Shown here piece after piece: positions 48,201-60,869 of a stretch of DNA of 64,000 nucleotides. The notes beneath the pieces are model-generated. The model searched no databases, was not told the DNA's origin, and saw only the letters and a list, made by a program, of their open reading frames with translations. A program made the translations under genes and the position numbers. Numbering within the stretch: the stretch's first letter is position 1; every line of letters starts with the position of its first letter. Origin of the DNA: Laguncularia racemosa. Its lineage: Eukaryota; Streptophyta; Magnoliopsida; Myrtales; Combretaceae. The stretch is taken from the NCBI GenBank assembly GCA_037954665.1, contig JBBMOL010000609.1, forward strand, positions 1-64,000, given 5' to 3'.

Positions 48201-49196
48201 GAGTTCATTATGTTGCTACTTTATGTAGATGATATGCTGATTATTGGCAGGGATGTCAAGCAGATCAAAGAACTGAAGATTGCATTGAATAAGTCCTTCT
48301 CTATGAAAGACTTAGGACCCGCTAGCTAAATTCTGGGTTTAAGGATTATCAGAGACAGGAAGAGCAAAAAATTATAGTTATCACAAGAGAGATATATTGA
48401 GAAGGTGTTAGAGAGATTCAACATGAGCAAAGCAAAAGCTGTCTGCTCTCCACTTGCAGGTCACTTCAAACCGAGTTCAGCTCAATGTCCAAAGAGTGAA
48501 GCAGATAAGGAAGATATGAAGAAAGTCCCATATGCTTCAGCAGTGGGAAGTCTTATATATGCCATGGTGTGTACCAGGCCATACATTGCTCATGCTGTAG
48601 GTGTGGTGAGCCGCTATCTCTCAAATCCATGCAAAGAGCACTGGACATCAGTTAAATGGATTCTCAGATATCTCAGGGGCACTTCCAAGTTATGTTTGCA
48701 ATTTGGCAGTGACAATAAATCTACACTAGAGGGGTTTTCAGATGCTGACATAGCTGGTGATTTGGATTCCAGGAAATCCACTTCAGGTTATCTAATTACT
48801 TATGCAGGGGGAGCAGTATCCTGGCAATCAAAGTTACAGAAGTGTGTTGCACTTTCCACCACTGAGGTTGAGTATATTGCTGTAATAGAAGCCTGCAAGG
48901 AAGTTTTGTGGATGAAAAAGTTTTTAGAAGAACTGAGTCAAGAGTAGGAAGAGTTGAAGTTGTACTGTGATAGTCAGAGCGCTATATATCTCAGTAAGAA
49001 TCCGATGTTCCACTCTAGATCAAAACATATTGATGTTAGGTATCATTGGATCAAGGATGTGCTAGAATCTAAACAGTTGAAGCTTGAGAAAATTCACACT
49101 AATGATAATGCGTCAGATATGATAACAAAGGCTGTACCCAAAGAGAAGATTATTTGCTGCAGGAAGATTGCAGGGGTGATGGAACTCCCCATATGA
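45280..49196 (+). pseudogene. Copia gag-pol polyprotein pseudogene
   Basis: One frame from the ATG at 45280 holds the gag region (LYCKDLYLPLGG, NEEARRKDLG), a zinc knuckle whose second Cys reads Tyr (CFFYDKLGHYKKEC, about 45994), protease DWVVDSGAS (46158), a pre-integrase MWHRRLGHM (46549), integrase core (HTDVCY, FIDDYSRKLW, RADNGGEY), then the integrase C-terminus to 47341. Reverse transcriptase follows (KGLSQKKGVDFEEIFSPV, LLYVDDMLIIG), then RNase H (VDS-like CDSQSAIYLSKNPMFHSRSK). Stops lie at 45334, 45706, 45952, 46591, 46648, 46690, 46960, 47341 and 47530. A one-base deletion near 47930 shifts the frame, and further stops lie at 48327, 48375 and 48945. At least three stops (45334, 47341, 48375) occupy conserved Trp codons. 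Confidence 0.92.
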
Positions 49197-49199
49197 GTT

Positions 49200-49209
49200 G
49201 GAGGGGGAG
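49200..49209 (+). other. Polypurine tract of the copia element
   Basis: GGAGGGGGAG, ending two bases before the 3' LTR at 49212; the plus-strand priming site in this class. Confidence 0.85.
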
Positions 49210-49211
49210 TT

Positions 49212-49881
49212 TGTTGAGGTATAGATCCAATACATATGGGTTGATACCAAGGTTATCCTAAGTATATGAAGTATACTTGGATGAAGGAAACAGAAGCATA
49301 CACGGTTGTATACACAGTCTAAGACACAATCGTGTGTTGAGTGCAGAAGATCCACAGAAGCATACACGGTCTAAGGCACGGCCGTGTGTGGAGTGCAGAA
49401 GATCCACAGAAACATACACAGTTGTATACACGACCTGAGGCATGGTCGTGTATAAGCCGCGTGTTTAGACCGTTTGGGGAGACTTTAGGGTTTCCATTCA
49501 TATATATATATATATATATAGCCGAATTTCCTTGAAAGGGTGTAGGAGACGAAAACATACGTGAGAAAAACCTAAAAACACAGCAGACATGATTCCTAAG
49601 CCTAGAGAGAGTTCTAAAGAGGTAAATCATTGTAATTGATCCACCAGCTTGTGGTGTGACTGTGTAATTCACTAGTGAGACTAGTGAAGTGTGTAACCCA
49701 TTATTTTTTATAGTGGAAGTTTGTGTGCAGCGGTCCCGTAGTTTTTCCCTAAATTGGGGTTTTCCACGTAAATCCTTGGTGTTGAATTTTGTTTTAATTC
49801 CACGTATTATTATTGATTGTTTATTATCAATTATGAATCGCAAAGGCAAGAGGAAGAAAACGAGAGCTTCTTTTCCTAACA
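49212..49881 (+). repeat. 3' LTR of the copia element
   Basis: Direct repeat of 44502-45195. Its palindromic units lie at 49288-49462 and it ends TTTTCCTAACA, followed by the TATTC duplication. Confidence 0.92.
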
Positions 49882-49886
49882 TATTC

Positions 49887-52399
49887 TTAGTTGTATATTC
49901 ATTCCTTAACCAATGATGAATCAAATATTAAAGTAGATATTTGAAGATAGTGATTTTTTTTTCCATTAAACATAATTAAGTGAATATAAAGCCTATTTGC
50001 CAAAATTGATATTTTCATTTTAAAACTTATAAAATTGGTATCGTAACAAATGAATTGATTGCATCGATTTCCAACTTGGCCTAAATATTTATCTTTATTA
50101 CTCATTTATCACGCTCAAGTTAAATATGTTGCAATTAAGAGAAAAAACTCCAAAGATTCACGGGTGGAAATTCCATAGAATTGGTTGATTTCTACAAATT
50201 GTGTTTCTTTTATCATGGTTGCTCTTAAATTATTTTCAATGTTCTATTATATTATCCTTTATCCTTTTACGAGTTTTCTTAATCATTTTCTGTTTTTCTG
50301 TATTTTTTTCTTATTTTTCATATTTTCGGCTTTTACCTATCACCCTTTTTTGGTATTATTTTAAGGTTTTCTAATTTTTTTTTAGGATAAAAAAAAGGCC
50401 ATAGAAATAGGATATCTACACTATCTCTAGTCAATCTTAATCCCTTGTTCAAATTTAATAGTTAATACAAGATGCATGAGTAAGATCTTCGTCCACTAAA
50501 AATATGATATCTTTCTTTTTCTTTTTCTTTTTCTTTTTTTAATATGCCTCCTTTGCTTGCATTTAATAATTGCATATTTATGCGTTTAAGGCATAGGGTT
50601 GAAACCTAACCCAATATTGGCAAAGGTGTGTAGGCTCACTTTTAAAAAATATACTACTCATTCATGGAGCACAGCCCTTAAAAATAGGAAATGTATTCGA
50701 CCAAAACAGAGGAAAAAGAAAAAGGAATAGAGAAAAAAGGGAATGTAATTACATATACAGCACCACAATTAATCGGTTACAGTAAATTTTAATCTGGTTC
50801 CGGGGTTTGCCGAAGAGAGTCCAATTTTTTTATTTTTTAATCTATTTCAATATTTTGTATTAACTAAGATAATTAAAAGTGACAAATCAATAAAAACACA
50901 TAAAGTAAAGGGTAAATAGCACAAACCTCCCTTATAAATTATTGTAAATGTGCTGACACTTCTCATTTTTAAAATTAAGTACTTATACCCCTAAAATAAG
51001 TATGTGATCCTTTTTTCTAATTATGTGGTATAATAATTTGTCATATCATCTATATATTTATGTAACATATACATAATTAAGTTGTTTAATTTTAATAGTG
51101 CTATCCAAATAATATATGATGCTTGACTCAATTGCTTCAAAAAGTAAACAATAATAAAAAAAGAAATTGCTCTATAGAGTTCTAATAGATAAAAATGATT
51201 TCAACCTATAAAAATAATACATAGGTGGAATTTTCTGGCTATTAAAGGAACAAAACCAATGTATGTATAAGATCCTTGTCAACATGTCTTCTAATAAAAC
51301 AAGAATTTTTCTTATGTTTTTATTGATAATGTATTAAGAAAAAAAGAGTTCTATTAGTAAATTTATCTAGTTAATAAGGTAAAAAAATAATTTTAATCTT
51401 TATAAAATAGATTAAGCAATTCATTAAAATAAATAAATCTTAAAGTTAGCAAATTAAACGGTAAAATTTTTATTTTTTTTAAAATTCTTAATAAGTATTT
51501 TAAAACACTTCTTACTTTTTTCTCTAAATAAATTATTTGAATAACACTATTAAAATTAAGCAATTTAATCATGTGTGTATTATGTCAACATTTAGACAAT
51601 GTGGTGAATTATTTATTATAAAATATTTTCCTTATTAGCAAATTATATACGTAAACTCTTACTTAATTTAAAAAAAGAAGAAGAGCTCCACATCTATTTT
51701 AGGGTGTAAACGTTTAATTTTAAAATTAAAAGGTGTTCGTGCAATTATAACAATTTTGAGAGATGATCCGTGCAATTTACAAAGATAAATGGTGATTTAT
51801 TTATTCCTCTTACGCCAAAGTCCATCAAGGGTTTTTTTTTAAATGAATTCTTCGACCTACATCTATCTATAACATTATCATTCTTTCTGTTTTTTTTTTC
51901 ACATTTTTATTAAAGTCAAATTTTTAAAAACAGAACTAGCATATGATCAATTCGAGCTTAAATCAAGAAGAGCAAAGATCCCCTACTTAAGATTCAGGTT
52001 TGTCCAAAAAGATTATCACTTCTACATTTGATTAGAGAGATTAATTAGAAGGAATTATCCAAAAAAAATAATTAGAAGGAAAAGATTTTATATTTGGGAA
52101 ATTATTAGACACGAATACCTTATAAATGAATAGACAATTTTAAATTCAAAAGATTTTTTTTTTTCGGTAGTTTGACAAATGCAGAAATATATATAGGTGA
52201 ATTTCCTTTCATTTTCCCCCCATTTCAATACACCTAAGATCTAGATAAAAATTTGCCACTCAAATCTCTTTTCCTCGGATTCTTTCCTTTCATTTCTCGT
52301 TCGTTCCTATTTTTCTCCTTCTTTTTAAATAAAGTTTAAAAAGCATGAGTATAAAATAACATCTCACTTTTCATAATCATTTCAAGCAACCCCAAAAAT
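49887..52399. other. Spacer and promoter region of SCPL gene 3
   Basis: From about 50200 it is paralogous to 29900-31260, the region upstream of gene 2. The part 50900-51780 is an extra AT-rich stretch not seen before gene 2. No coding signal. Confidence 0.6.
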
Positions 52400-55300
52400 A
52401 TGACAATGGCATCAACTTTATCTCACTTCTTCTTTTATCTTTTCCTTGTAACTTCCTCAAGTACTTCATATGCTTATAGAAATCTCATCAAAGAATACTC
52501 CACCTCGCCTTCTAATCCCAAAACACATGCGGAGGATCTCATAAGAGCACTCAACTTATTCCCAGAAAAAAGTGTTAATATTGTAAGGAAAATCAATTAT
52601 TCCATCGTTTCAGTACCTGAGATTGTTGAGAAAAGATTTCGATTCCCATTTTTAGGAAACTCTGGAGATTTTGTTGAAGAAATTGCTCATCATGCTGGCT
52701 ATGTCAAACTTCCACACGCCATAGATGCCAGGTATACAATATCTACATTCTACACACACTAAAACTGAATTTATATAATGAAACGTAATCTATGATTAAT
52801 TTTATTTGTTGGTGGCCGTTCTGGCCATTCCACGTTTAGTGCATGACTGGTCATAATTTTTTTTTTTTTTCGGTACTTTTTTTATTATTTTTATCAATTT
52901 TCCTAATACATATTTATCCAAACTTGTTACTTAATAAAATTAATTATTTGAATCAATCGAGTGCTATCATGTGTAAAAAGTGGACAGAAAAGCTTATGGC
53001 ATTAAAAAATGCCCTTGTTTGAAAATGTTGAAAAATCAAATATATATATATATATATGAAATGTAAGACTCAAATAAAAAAAATCAAACAATGAGAACTA
53101 AAATACATTTTTTCCATTTATTATTGATGATACAGTTGTATAAAAAATTTTACCATGAACCTCTTGATACAAGATCAAATGTTTTCAACCCTATTACAAG
53201 GTGGAAATAGGAAGGAAAGAAACTGAAAGAAAAATATTAGTTTAAATTAAGGTGATAAATGAGTCAAGTGATGCAACAAAATATTGAGCTAGAATTCCAA
53301 CTTGACTAAAGTCTGAACTCACCCCTAACTCTATTGAAATAATTATAAGCTTAAGCCTATCTCTAGGTATTAATTAAAAGATGTTTCTCCCCACACGGGA
53401 AAAACTTACCCATTAAAAGGGAAGTGCTAAATGCTATTCTATTCGCAGAGAACGATGCATGGCTTTCAAAACAAAAAGTCATTTATTAAATATTAAATTG
53501 GTTTGAACCATATTTTACATAAATTATATATATCAAAATTTTATTAATATTTATATATCATTATATATAATATAGAGCTTGTGTTAATCAATGAATATTT
53601 AAAAAATCTATTTTTATTTTTATTATTTTATTCAGCTATAATTATGTTTCAAACTCCCGGATATTTCAGTGTGCAAAGAGAAAAAAAATACAATAGACGT
53701 ATCAAAGAATTTTTAAAAAATAAAATAAAGAAGCTGTGTGAATATGAAATGAAAAAACGAACTACATTTTATATATTTATCTTTGTGTAAAGGCTTTATG
53801 AACTTTGCTTAAAGTAATTTATTTAGATACAACTTATATGAAATGCGTGAGTCAAATGCCCAAATATCTTTTCAATATATTATTAGAAAGAAAAAACACT
53901 CATAATTATATTATTTTTGAAGAAAACGTGGTCAATCGGGGGGAAAAGAAAATTCCTTAACATAAAAATTTCCTCCAAACAAACTTGCCCTAAATTTTAT
54001 AGGAAATGACTTATTCGATTTAGACAAGCTCAGTTACCAATCAACATTTCACTCGGCTAGGTTTGACAAGCAAGATAGTGTGACTAAAATAATACTAAAT
54101 GAGCGGTATATTTATTTATTTATTTATTAAACAATGTCATAAATGCTATCTCAACTTTAAACAAAAATTCAATTTAGTATTTAAAGTTTAAATTTATTAA
54201 TTGCAATACCAAATTCAAAGTTTTCGTGTTACTACTATTACCTACGATAAATCTTGTGACACAGCACCTATTTGGTCATATCCTTCAACTATTGTTAGTG
54301 CAATAAATATTCTATTGATCTAAAGAATGCCACCTTGACACTATTTTTGCACACTTTGGACTTAGTAATTTAAAATATATATATATTGAACTACATAAAA
54401 CAAAAAATAATATCTTTCCATCATATTCAACAATTAGAGCCAACAGTGCCAATGTGAAATTCTTTAAATTAGTGGGACACATGTCACACTAATAATGGCT
54501 AAAGAATATAATTAGACTAATGAATCATCACAAGATATAATGTGAGTAATAACAATGACTCGAAAACTTTGAATCAGGCATTAAATTTAGCAAATTTAAA
54601 CTTTAGAGTATAAATTAAACTTTCCTTCAATATTCAAGTAGTGTTGGCTATACTGTCCCAATTTTTAAAAAAAGGAAAAAAAATTCTGAATTTGCTTATA
54701 TATTTTGATTTATCAAATATGATAAAACAGTCGAAAGGATTTGTACTAATAAACTTTTTCCAAGTAAATATATTGTTGTTGTTGACATTGATTGCAATAA
54801 TATTTCGGAAGCACGATTGGGAAAATATTTCGTACTGACCATTATTATTCTTTGATTTATTTCTTTAGCATGTTCTATTTCTTCTTTGAGTCAAGGAGGA
54901 GCAAAGATGACCCCGTGGTTTTATGGTTGACCGGAGGTCCTGGATGTAGCGGTTCAATAGGTGCCTTCTATGAGAACGGTCCTTTCAAAATCACGAAGAA
55001 TTTGTCTCTTGTACGTAATGACTATGGTTGGGACCAGGTAAATGAACTCTAGAAATCATTCAGAAAATATGGTATTACCCCTAACTCTTGATAATTTATT
55101 TCTTCTGACTGAAATTTTATATATTGGATTCGAATACCTTCTCTCTCGTTATAATCTTTAGGGAAAAAAAAAAGAAGACAATCCACCTAAATGTGGTAAT
55201 GCTAACCATAACATGTTTAAAGATTTACATCAGATGATTGTAATGCTAACCATAACATGTTCATCGAAATGTACCAACTCAATTTTCTCTTCCTTATATC

Positions 55301-57082
55301 TACAAACTGATTAATACTCTTACTTTATCTACATGACAGGTATCAAATATCATTTATGTTGATCAGCCAATCGGAACTGGGTTCAGTTATATGACAAATA
55401 TCAATGATCTACGATATGATGAAGATGGTGTTAGCACTGACTTGTATGACTTTCTACAGGTATGTTACAAGTACATCCCATAGGGTTATGATGTCAACTA
55501 AGAAGACATTGAAAATGAAATTTGCAGTAATAAATAAAAAAAAAAATCATACTAGATAAAGTATGTTTAAGTGTTTTTTATCAGCTAATTGTGGATATAA
55601 ACTTTATCATGGTATCAAAGCACAATTAATTAACATTTCTTTGAAAATAACCAGGAATTTTTTAAGCGGCATCCCGAGTATGTTAAAAATGACTTCTACA
55701 TCACTGGAGAATCCTATGGTGGACACTATGTCCCTGCTCTTGCTAGCAAAATCCATAGGGAGAACAAGGCAAAGAAAGAAATCCCTATAAACTTGAAGGT
55801 TTACCTTTTACTATGGTGGAGAACTTGGAATTCTCTTTAGTTTGATATCACAATTTGACGCAAACCATACGTGTAGGGATTTGCCATTGGCAATGGACTG
55901 ACAAACCCCAAAATTCAGTACCAATCATTCTCAGATTATGCTGTGGATATGAAATTGATCACAAAGGCTGAAAAGGAAATCATAGATGGGCTGTACCCAC
56001 AATGCAGAGAGTTACTAGATGCTTGTGGTAACTATCTTCTATAGACTATTTCATTATGGACATAACTATTGCAATACCATTACTAAGCTCCTATCAGAAA
56101 GGACATCCAGTTAAATTCCCATTCATTGTTTTCATTTGGAATTTCATGCAGAGACCACGGGTGGTGAGGCATGCAATGATGCATTTTATGCATGTACTTC
56201 TGTTTTCAATAGAGTTTTGGCCTTCGTTCCTGGTGTGAATGTAAGAACACAAAAGAGCTCTTATTTTCTATCTCTAATAGTTGATTAGTAATAATAATAA
56301 TAATAATGTCGAAAGCATTTTTACTTATTCATCATGAATCTTTGAATGGCTTGCAGTATTATGACATTAGAAAGAAATGCACATCAAGTCGATATTGTTA
56401 TGATTTCTCTGGCATCGAAAAGATCCTAAATGAAGCATCCATGCGGAAAGCTCTTGGTGTGGGCGACATACCTTTCGTTTCATGTAGTGATGTTGTATAC
56501 AATGTAATGCTTAGTGACTGGATGTGTAATTCAGAAGTTGGTATTCCTGAACTTCTCGAAGATGGAATTAAGGTGCTTATTTATGCTGGGGCTTATGATA
56601 TTATATGTAACTGGCAAGGTTAGTAACCATATCTTGAACAAAGATGCTAATATTGTTGTATAGTCGTCCTCTGCTTACAATTATGAAGACGCCTTGATTA
56701 TCTCTCCTTGCCCAGGGGAGTTAAATTGGGTTCATGCTATGGAATGGACTGGTCAAAAGGCTTTCGTGACATCTCCTGCTACTCAATTCCTGGTGGACAA
56801 TGTTGAGGCGGGACTTTTGAAATCACACGGTCCGCTCGCTTTTTTAAAGGTCTTTTTCTGACTCAAATGCATACTTACAATCACATAGACAACAAGTGCA
56901 AAGTATGTAGCCATGTAGAATAACATGATTAATATGATGTTTTGCTGGCAACAAACAAATAGGTATATGATGCTGGGCATCTGGTTCCTATGGATCAGCC
57001 AAAAATCGCCCTACAAATGCTGACATTGTGGATGCAAGGGAAAATAGGATTGACTGGTGATGGCACTTGGCAGGTTGCTTGA
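52400..57082 (+). CDS. SCPL: Serine carboxypeptidase-like protein (SCPL48/49 type), gene 3
   Basis: Nine exons: 52400-52731, 54869-55037, 55340-55459, 55655-55798, 55877-56027, 56152-56240, 56357-56618, 56716-56849, 56963-57082. All introns are GT-AG and the joined frame gives 506 aa. The signal peptide is the same as gene 2 (residues 1-25). The triad is intact: GESYGGH (Ser227), AGAYDIICNW (Asp416) and AGHLVP (His473). Departures from the family consensus cluster near the active site: GGPGCSG for GGPGCSS, GFSYM for GFSYS, AGAYD for AGEYD, and AGHLVP for AGHMVP. In yeast carboxypeptidase Y the Met after the catalytic His lines the S1' pocket, so altered specificity is plausible (inference). 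Exon 7 is one codon longer than in gene 2. Intron 1 (2137 bp) holds a MITE. Confidence 0.92.
54133..54659. mobile_element. Long-TIR MITE in intron 1 of SCPL gene 3
   Basis: The left 96 bases (54133-54228) and the reverse complement of the right 100 bases (54560-54659) match, most clearly over TAAAGTTTAAATTT and ATTCAAAGTTTTCG. The element, about 530 bp, is missing from intron 1 of gene 2, where a T-rich tract joins directly to TAATTCTGAATCTGCTTATA (33120). Long TIRs suggest a Mutator-type MITE; the target duplication could not be defined. It does not disturb splice sites. Confidence 0.75.
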
Positions 57083-57168
57083 AAATGATGATTTCAAGAT
57101 ATTAAATGATTTGATTCCATTAGAAGAACTAAAACAAACGAAGGAAGGTGAATTTAATAACTATTAAT

Positions 57169-57174
57169 AATAAA
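57169..57174 (+). terminator. Possible polyadenylation signal of SCPL gene 3
   Basis: AATAAA about 87 bases after the stop codon, in a block conserved with gene 2 (35928). A TA run follows at about 57196-57212. Confidence 0.5.
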
Positions 57175-57802
57175 TATTCTTTTGATTTTTACAAATATAT
57201 ATATATATATATTATATTGTAATGATTTATTGTTACTGTATTAAATAATTGAAAATAGTTAAATTTTCACTCAATTCCAATATTTCTTTTAATCTAAACT
57301 AGCAAACAATCCATATGCGATGCATATGCAAAAAATATCTAAGTGGAATAATAATTCCAATAGTAGTAGTTGATAATTGAATCTAATTTTTTCATTATTT
57401 TCGTATATGTAATAGTGTGAAACAAAGGCCCATCTCTATACAAAATAACTAAATTAAACTATATACAAAATTTTTGTGGTAAAAAGGGAAAGATTGCATA
57501 AATAGTGTAGAAAATATGTTAATGTTGAGGAATTTGCTTCATTAAAAAAGTGGTCATTTGCCTACAAAATTAATGAAAATACATATATTAATTGATGGAA
57601 TTTATACATAAATGTTGAAATACATTTAATATGTAATTTATAAGTAATGTCATTAATGTATATAGTTCCTCAATTTTTTAGTATATTTATATTGTGTCTT
57701 GCACAAAACCTATTATGTGTGTGCTAAGAAACATATTTGCTCGTATTGATTAATGTATAATTATTTTATAAAGTAAATAGGATTCTTACAAAGGATGAGA
57801 AA

Positions 57803-59731
57803 TGTAATAACCAAGTAACAATTATTAATTAATTATTTTAAAATTTGTGGCATTGGTGGAATCACAATAATTAGATAGGAATGTTTCCATCTAACCAGAA
57901 GACTTAATACCTATAATCTTTAAACATACATTCCCTTTCCCTTTTTTTTCTTTCCTTCCCTTTTCATACAATTCCTCTTTTCTTGCTAGCAATTTTTCAT
58001 CTTAGATAAAAAACACACTTAGAAAACTAAGGTAAATGAAAAATTTACATGTTTCTTCTTTGAATTTTATAACAACAAAATGTTAAAGTGGGACTTCAAA
58101 AGTAGAGACAAAATCATCACACAATCTTGGTGAAGAAATTGTGTTAGGGGAAATCTTCTAGTTGAGCGGGTAGCAATAAGTTGTCCCTTAATAATCGTAA
58201 GTGCTGCTAATGTACATTGCTCTTAGAAAATGTCATTGATACCAAATTCGTGTTGGGTTGGATGGAATATGTAGAAACATTGTAAGAAAGTTTGAAGGAC
58301 TTCAATTTTGAGTAAGCATCTTAAAATTTGTATATTTTGATGAATTTGAAGTTTATATGTGTTAAATTGGAAATATAGTGTTGGATTATGTTGTGTGTAT
58401 GCATAGTTTTGTAATGAGTATGATCATAGAACTAAGTTTTTTTTCAAAGAAAGCTTGTGAATTTCACAAGTATAGAAGAATTTAAAAGTACATGGAACCA
58501 ACATTGTTGTGTTGGTGCCCATGTTCTTCATGTACACACTATTACATGAAATGCATGGTTGTGTACTGCAAGAAAAAGAGAAAACTTTTTCTTAACCTAG
58601 AGGTACATAGGAAAGAATATGAGCATATTCCCACCCGTATCGTCTCTAGTTTTGCTAAAATATTGTTTTTCACCAATTTCTATTGTTTAATGTTTACAAA
58701 CCAACAAAATGACTTAAACTAGATTAGTTTAGTTTATCTATAGCCTTAAACATATATGTTTATAACTTTAGATAGGTTTGAAATTTAAAAGATTAAGATC
58801 GTAAAGATAACGTGACACTAGGCACTTGTATACTATGTTTGTTAGTGGTGCTTGTTAGATTAGAAACAAAATGAACGTAAATTATACTTAGATTATAAAT
58901 GTTTGTTGCTTATACTTAGCTGAACCTAAAGGATTAGGAGTATTGGTGAGTTTGGGAAGCATCCTAATAATCGATGTGTGACATTGTCTTAAGTTTAGCT
59001 ATACACCGAAATGATCCAAGTACATTTTAGATGACTTATGGACTCATGGACATTAGGAAATACCCAATATCATATATGTATATATTACATATGTTTGTAA
59101 TTGCAATCTTGGGATGCTAAGATTGTACTGTTTGTCTCACCTAAATAAAAGATAATAAATTGGTAAACTGTGATAATCCTATTGCATATCTACTTGTGAA
59201 TGTGTAATTGCATGGCATGCATGTGTATTTGCTGTATACATAGTACTGAACATTAGCTCATCCCTCATGGAAAACCTTTTTAGTTGCAAGCACATCTAAT
59301 GAGATCATAATGTACGATGAACTAAGTGTAAAAACCTATAAGGATCTAAGAGATGATGTGGACTATATGTATCACTTCAATATGTTTAGATTGTTAGAGA
59401 AAAGTTAGTTGATGTATTGTTTGGTTTAGTTTGTGATGGAGATGAGGCTTTAGCTCACGTATAGTCATAGTAGTGCTCGTGATGTAGCTTGTTTGTGTTT
59501 TATCATTCTGCAAAGCTAGACTTCAGTTTTACTTGAGATATACTTGTTATATTTGTTGTTGATGAGTGAAACTCTTTAGAGCCACTCATTAATGTCTTGT
59601 GAAGAATTTATTTATTATGTGATTGAAGTTATTATAAATTATGGAGTTTATGGTTGTTCTGAGCCTTTGCTATCATCACACTGTGATGGCATATAGCAGA
59701 TTGTATTTATTCTAAGTTCTAAGGTGTTATA
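57803..59731 (+). mobile_element. Probable solo LTR, about 1.93 kb
   Basis: The segment begins TGTAATAACC and ends GGTGTTATA, an eroded inverted pair (reverse complement TATAACACC), like plant gypsy LTRs starting TGTAAYAACC and ending GGTGTTACA. Flanks AGAAA (57798-57802) and AGGAA (59732-59736) agree at 4 of 5. It is absent from the matching 3' flank of SCPL gene 2 (near 36537). There is no internal domain or second LTR. The small frame at 58492-58722 has no recognised motif. Short flanking sequences at 57781-57802 and 59737-59815 are also missing from copy A, so a second rearrangement is needed. Confidence 0.65.
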
Positions 59732-60869
59732 AGGAAAAAAAATGAGTGAAATATTTAAAACTTAAAATTAAGAGTGAAACAAAGCACAATTATTGAATAA
59801 CCCCTCTAGATTAGAGTGTTTCGTGACTTAATGGAAAAAGAGTTAATTTACCATTATAGCCTTTCTTAGTTGTTATATAATTGAGAGGAATGAAAATAAG
59901 AGCTTTAATAAATCTGTCATTCTAAGTAAGTCATTTACATTTCAATAATTTAGATAAAATATATGTAATAAGATGAAGTTCAACCCTATCTAAATGCCAA
60001 GAAAGTTGTAGCTTAATAATATAAATACTTGACTCCCAACAAGATGAATCAAATTCAATTCCCCCTACCTCCAATAATTATAACATATGTGGTAAAAAAA
60101 AAAAAAAAGCTATCTAAATTGTGATAACAATTGAAAAGCAAAAAAGAAAAAAAAATCAAACATGAAAAACAATTGTTTAAAGAACTAAATAGTCAAATAG
60201 TAAAAGGATTAAATCGTGGAATTTGACAATCGTTTGTTATCCTACAGGGCAAGCTGAGTCAGGAAATTGCAAGGACACCGTCAAAGGAGAACTATGTTGA
60301 AATCACTTACAAAACATAACGAGATACAGAAACTAAGAAAATTAAAAATGAAATCAATTTCTATAACATCTATATTGTACAGATTGCAAAGAATAAATAG
60401 CAAACATTGTGGGGAAAAAAAAGTAGTCATTTTCACTTCAATACAACAAAGAGCATCATTTTCAATTCCATATCAAAGAAAAAAAAGGTACTTTTAATTC
60501 TTAAACATAATCCCATGTGCCCATCCATCCATCCATCTATCAACAAATAAGATTCTCATTAGATAAATGTTTTCACTTGTTCATTTTCTTTGACATAACT
60601 AACAAAATAAATATAATTATTATTAATATTTTGGATTTCTGAAAATTTCTCAAATTTCTTTGAAAAAGGTAAAATGCTAAGAACAGTAAATAAAGTAGCA
60701 TCTCAAAATTTTCCAGTCAACTATAAATATTAAAAAAATCTAAGATGAAAAAAAAATTCAAACCAAACCAATGACTTTGAAAGAATTGAACGAGGAATTG
60801 TATGAGGTGAAAATCTCATGTATGGTTCTATAGAGTGGTAGCAAGGGTGACGTATCTATTAACTTTTCC

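Larger units (their letters stand above)
44502..49881 (+). mobile_element. Full-length Ty1/copia retrotransposon, 5380 bp, inactive
   Basis: The 5' LTR is 44502-45195 (694 bp) and the 3' LTR is 49212-49881 (670 bp); both run TGTT...AACA. Identical TATTC pentamers flank the element (44497-44501 and 49882-49886). A primer-binding site lies two bases after the 5' LTR and a polypurine tract directly before the 3' LTR. Internal order is gag, protease, integrase, reverse transcriptase, RNase H, which defines Ty1/copia. By eye the last 385 bases of the two LTRs differ at about 22 positions, mostly transitions, so insertion is old but much younger than the segmental duplication it interrupts. The 5' LTR has an extra segment near 44580-44603. 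Confidence 0.95.
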
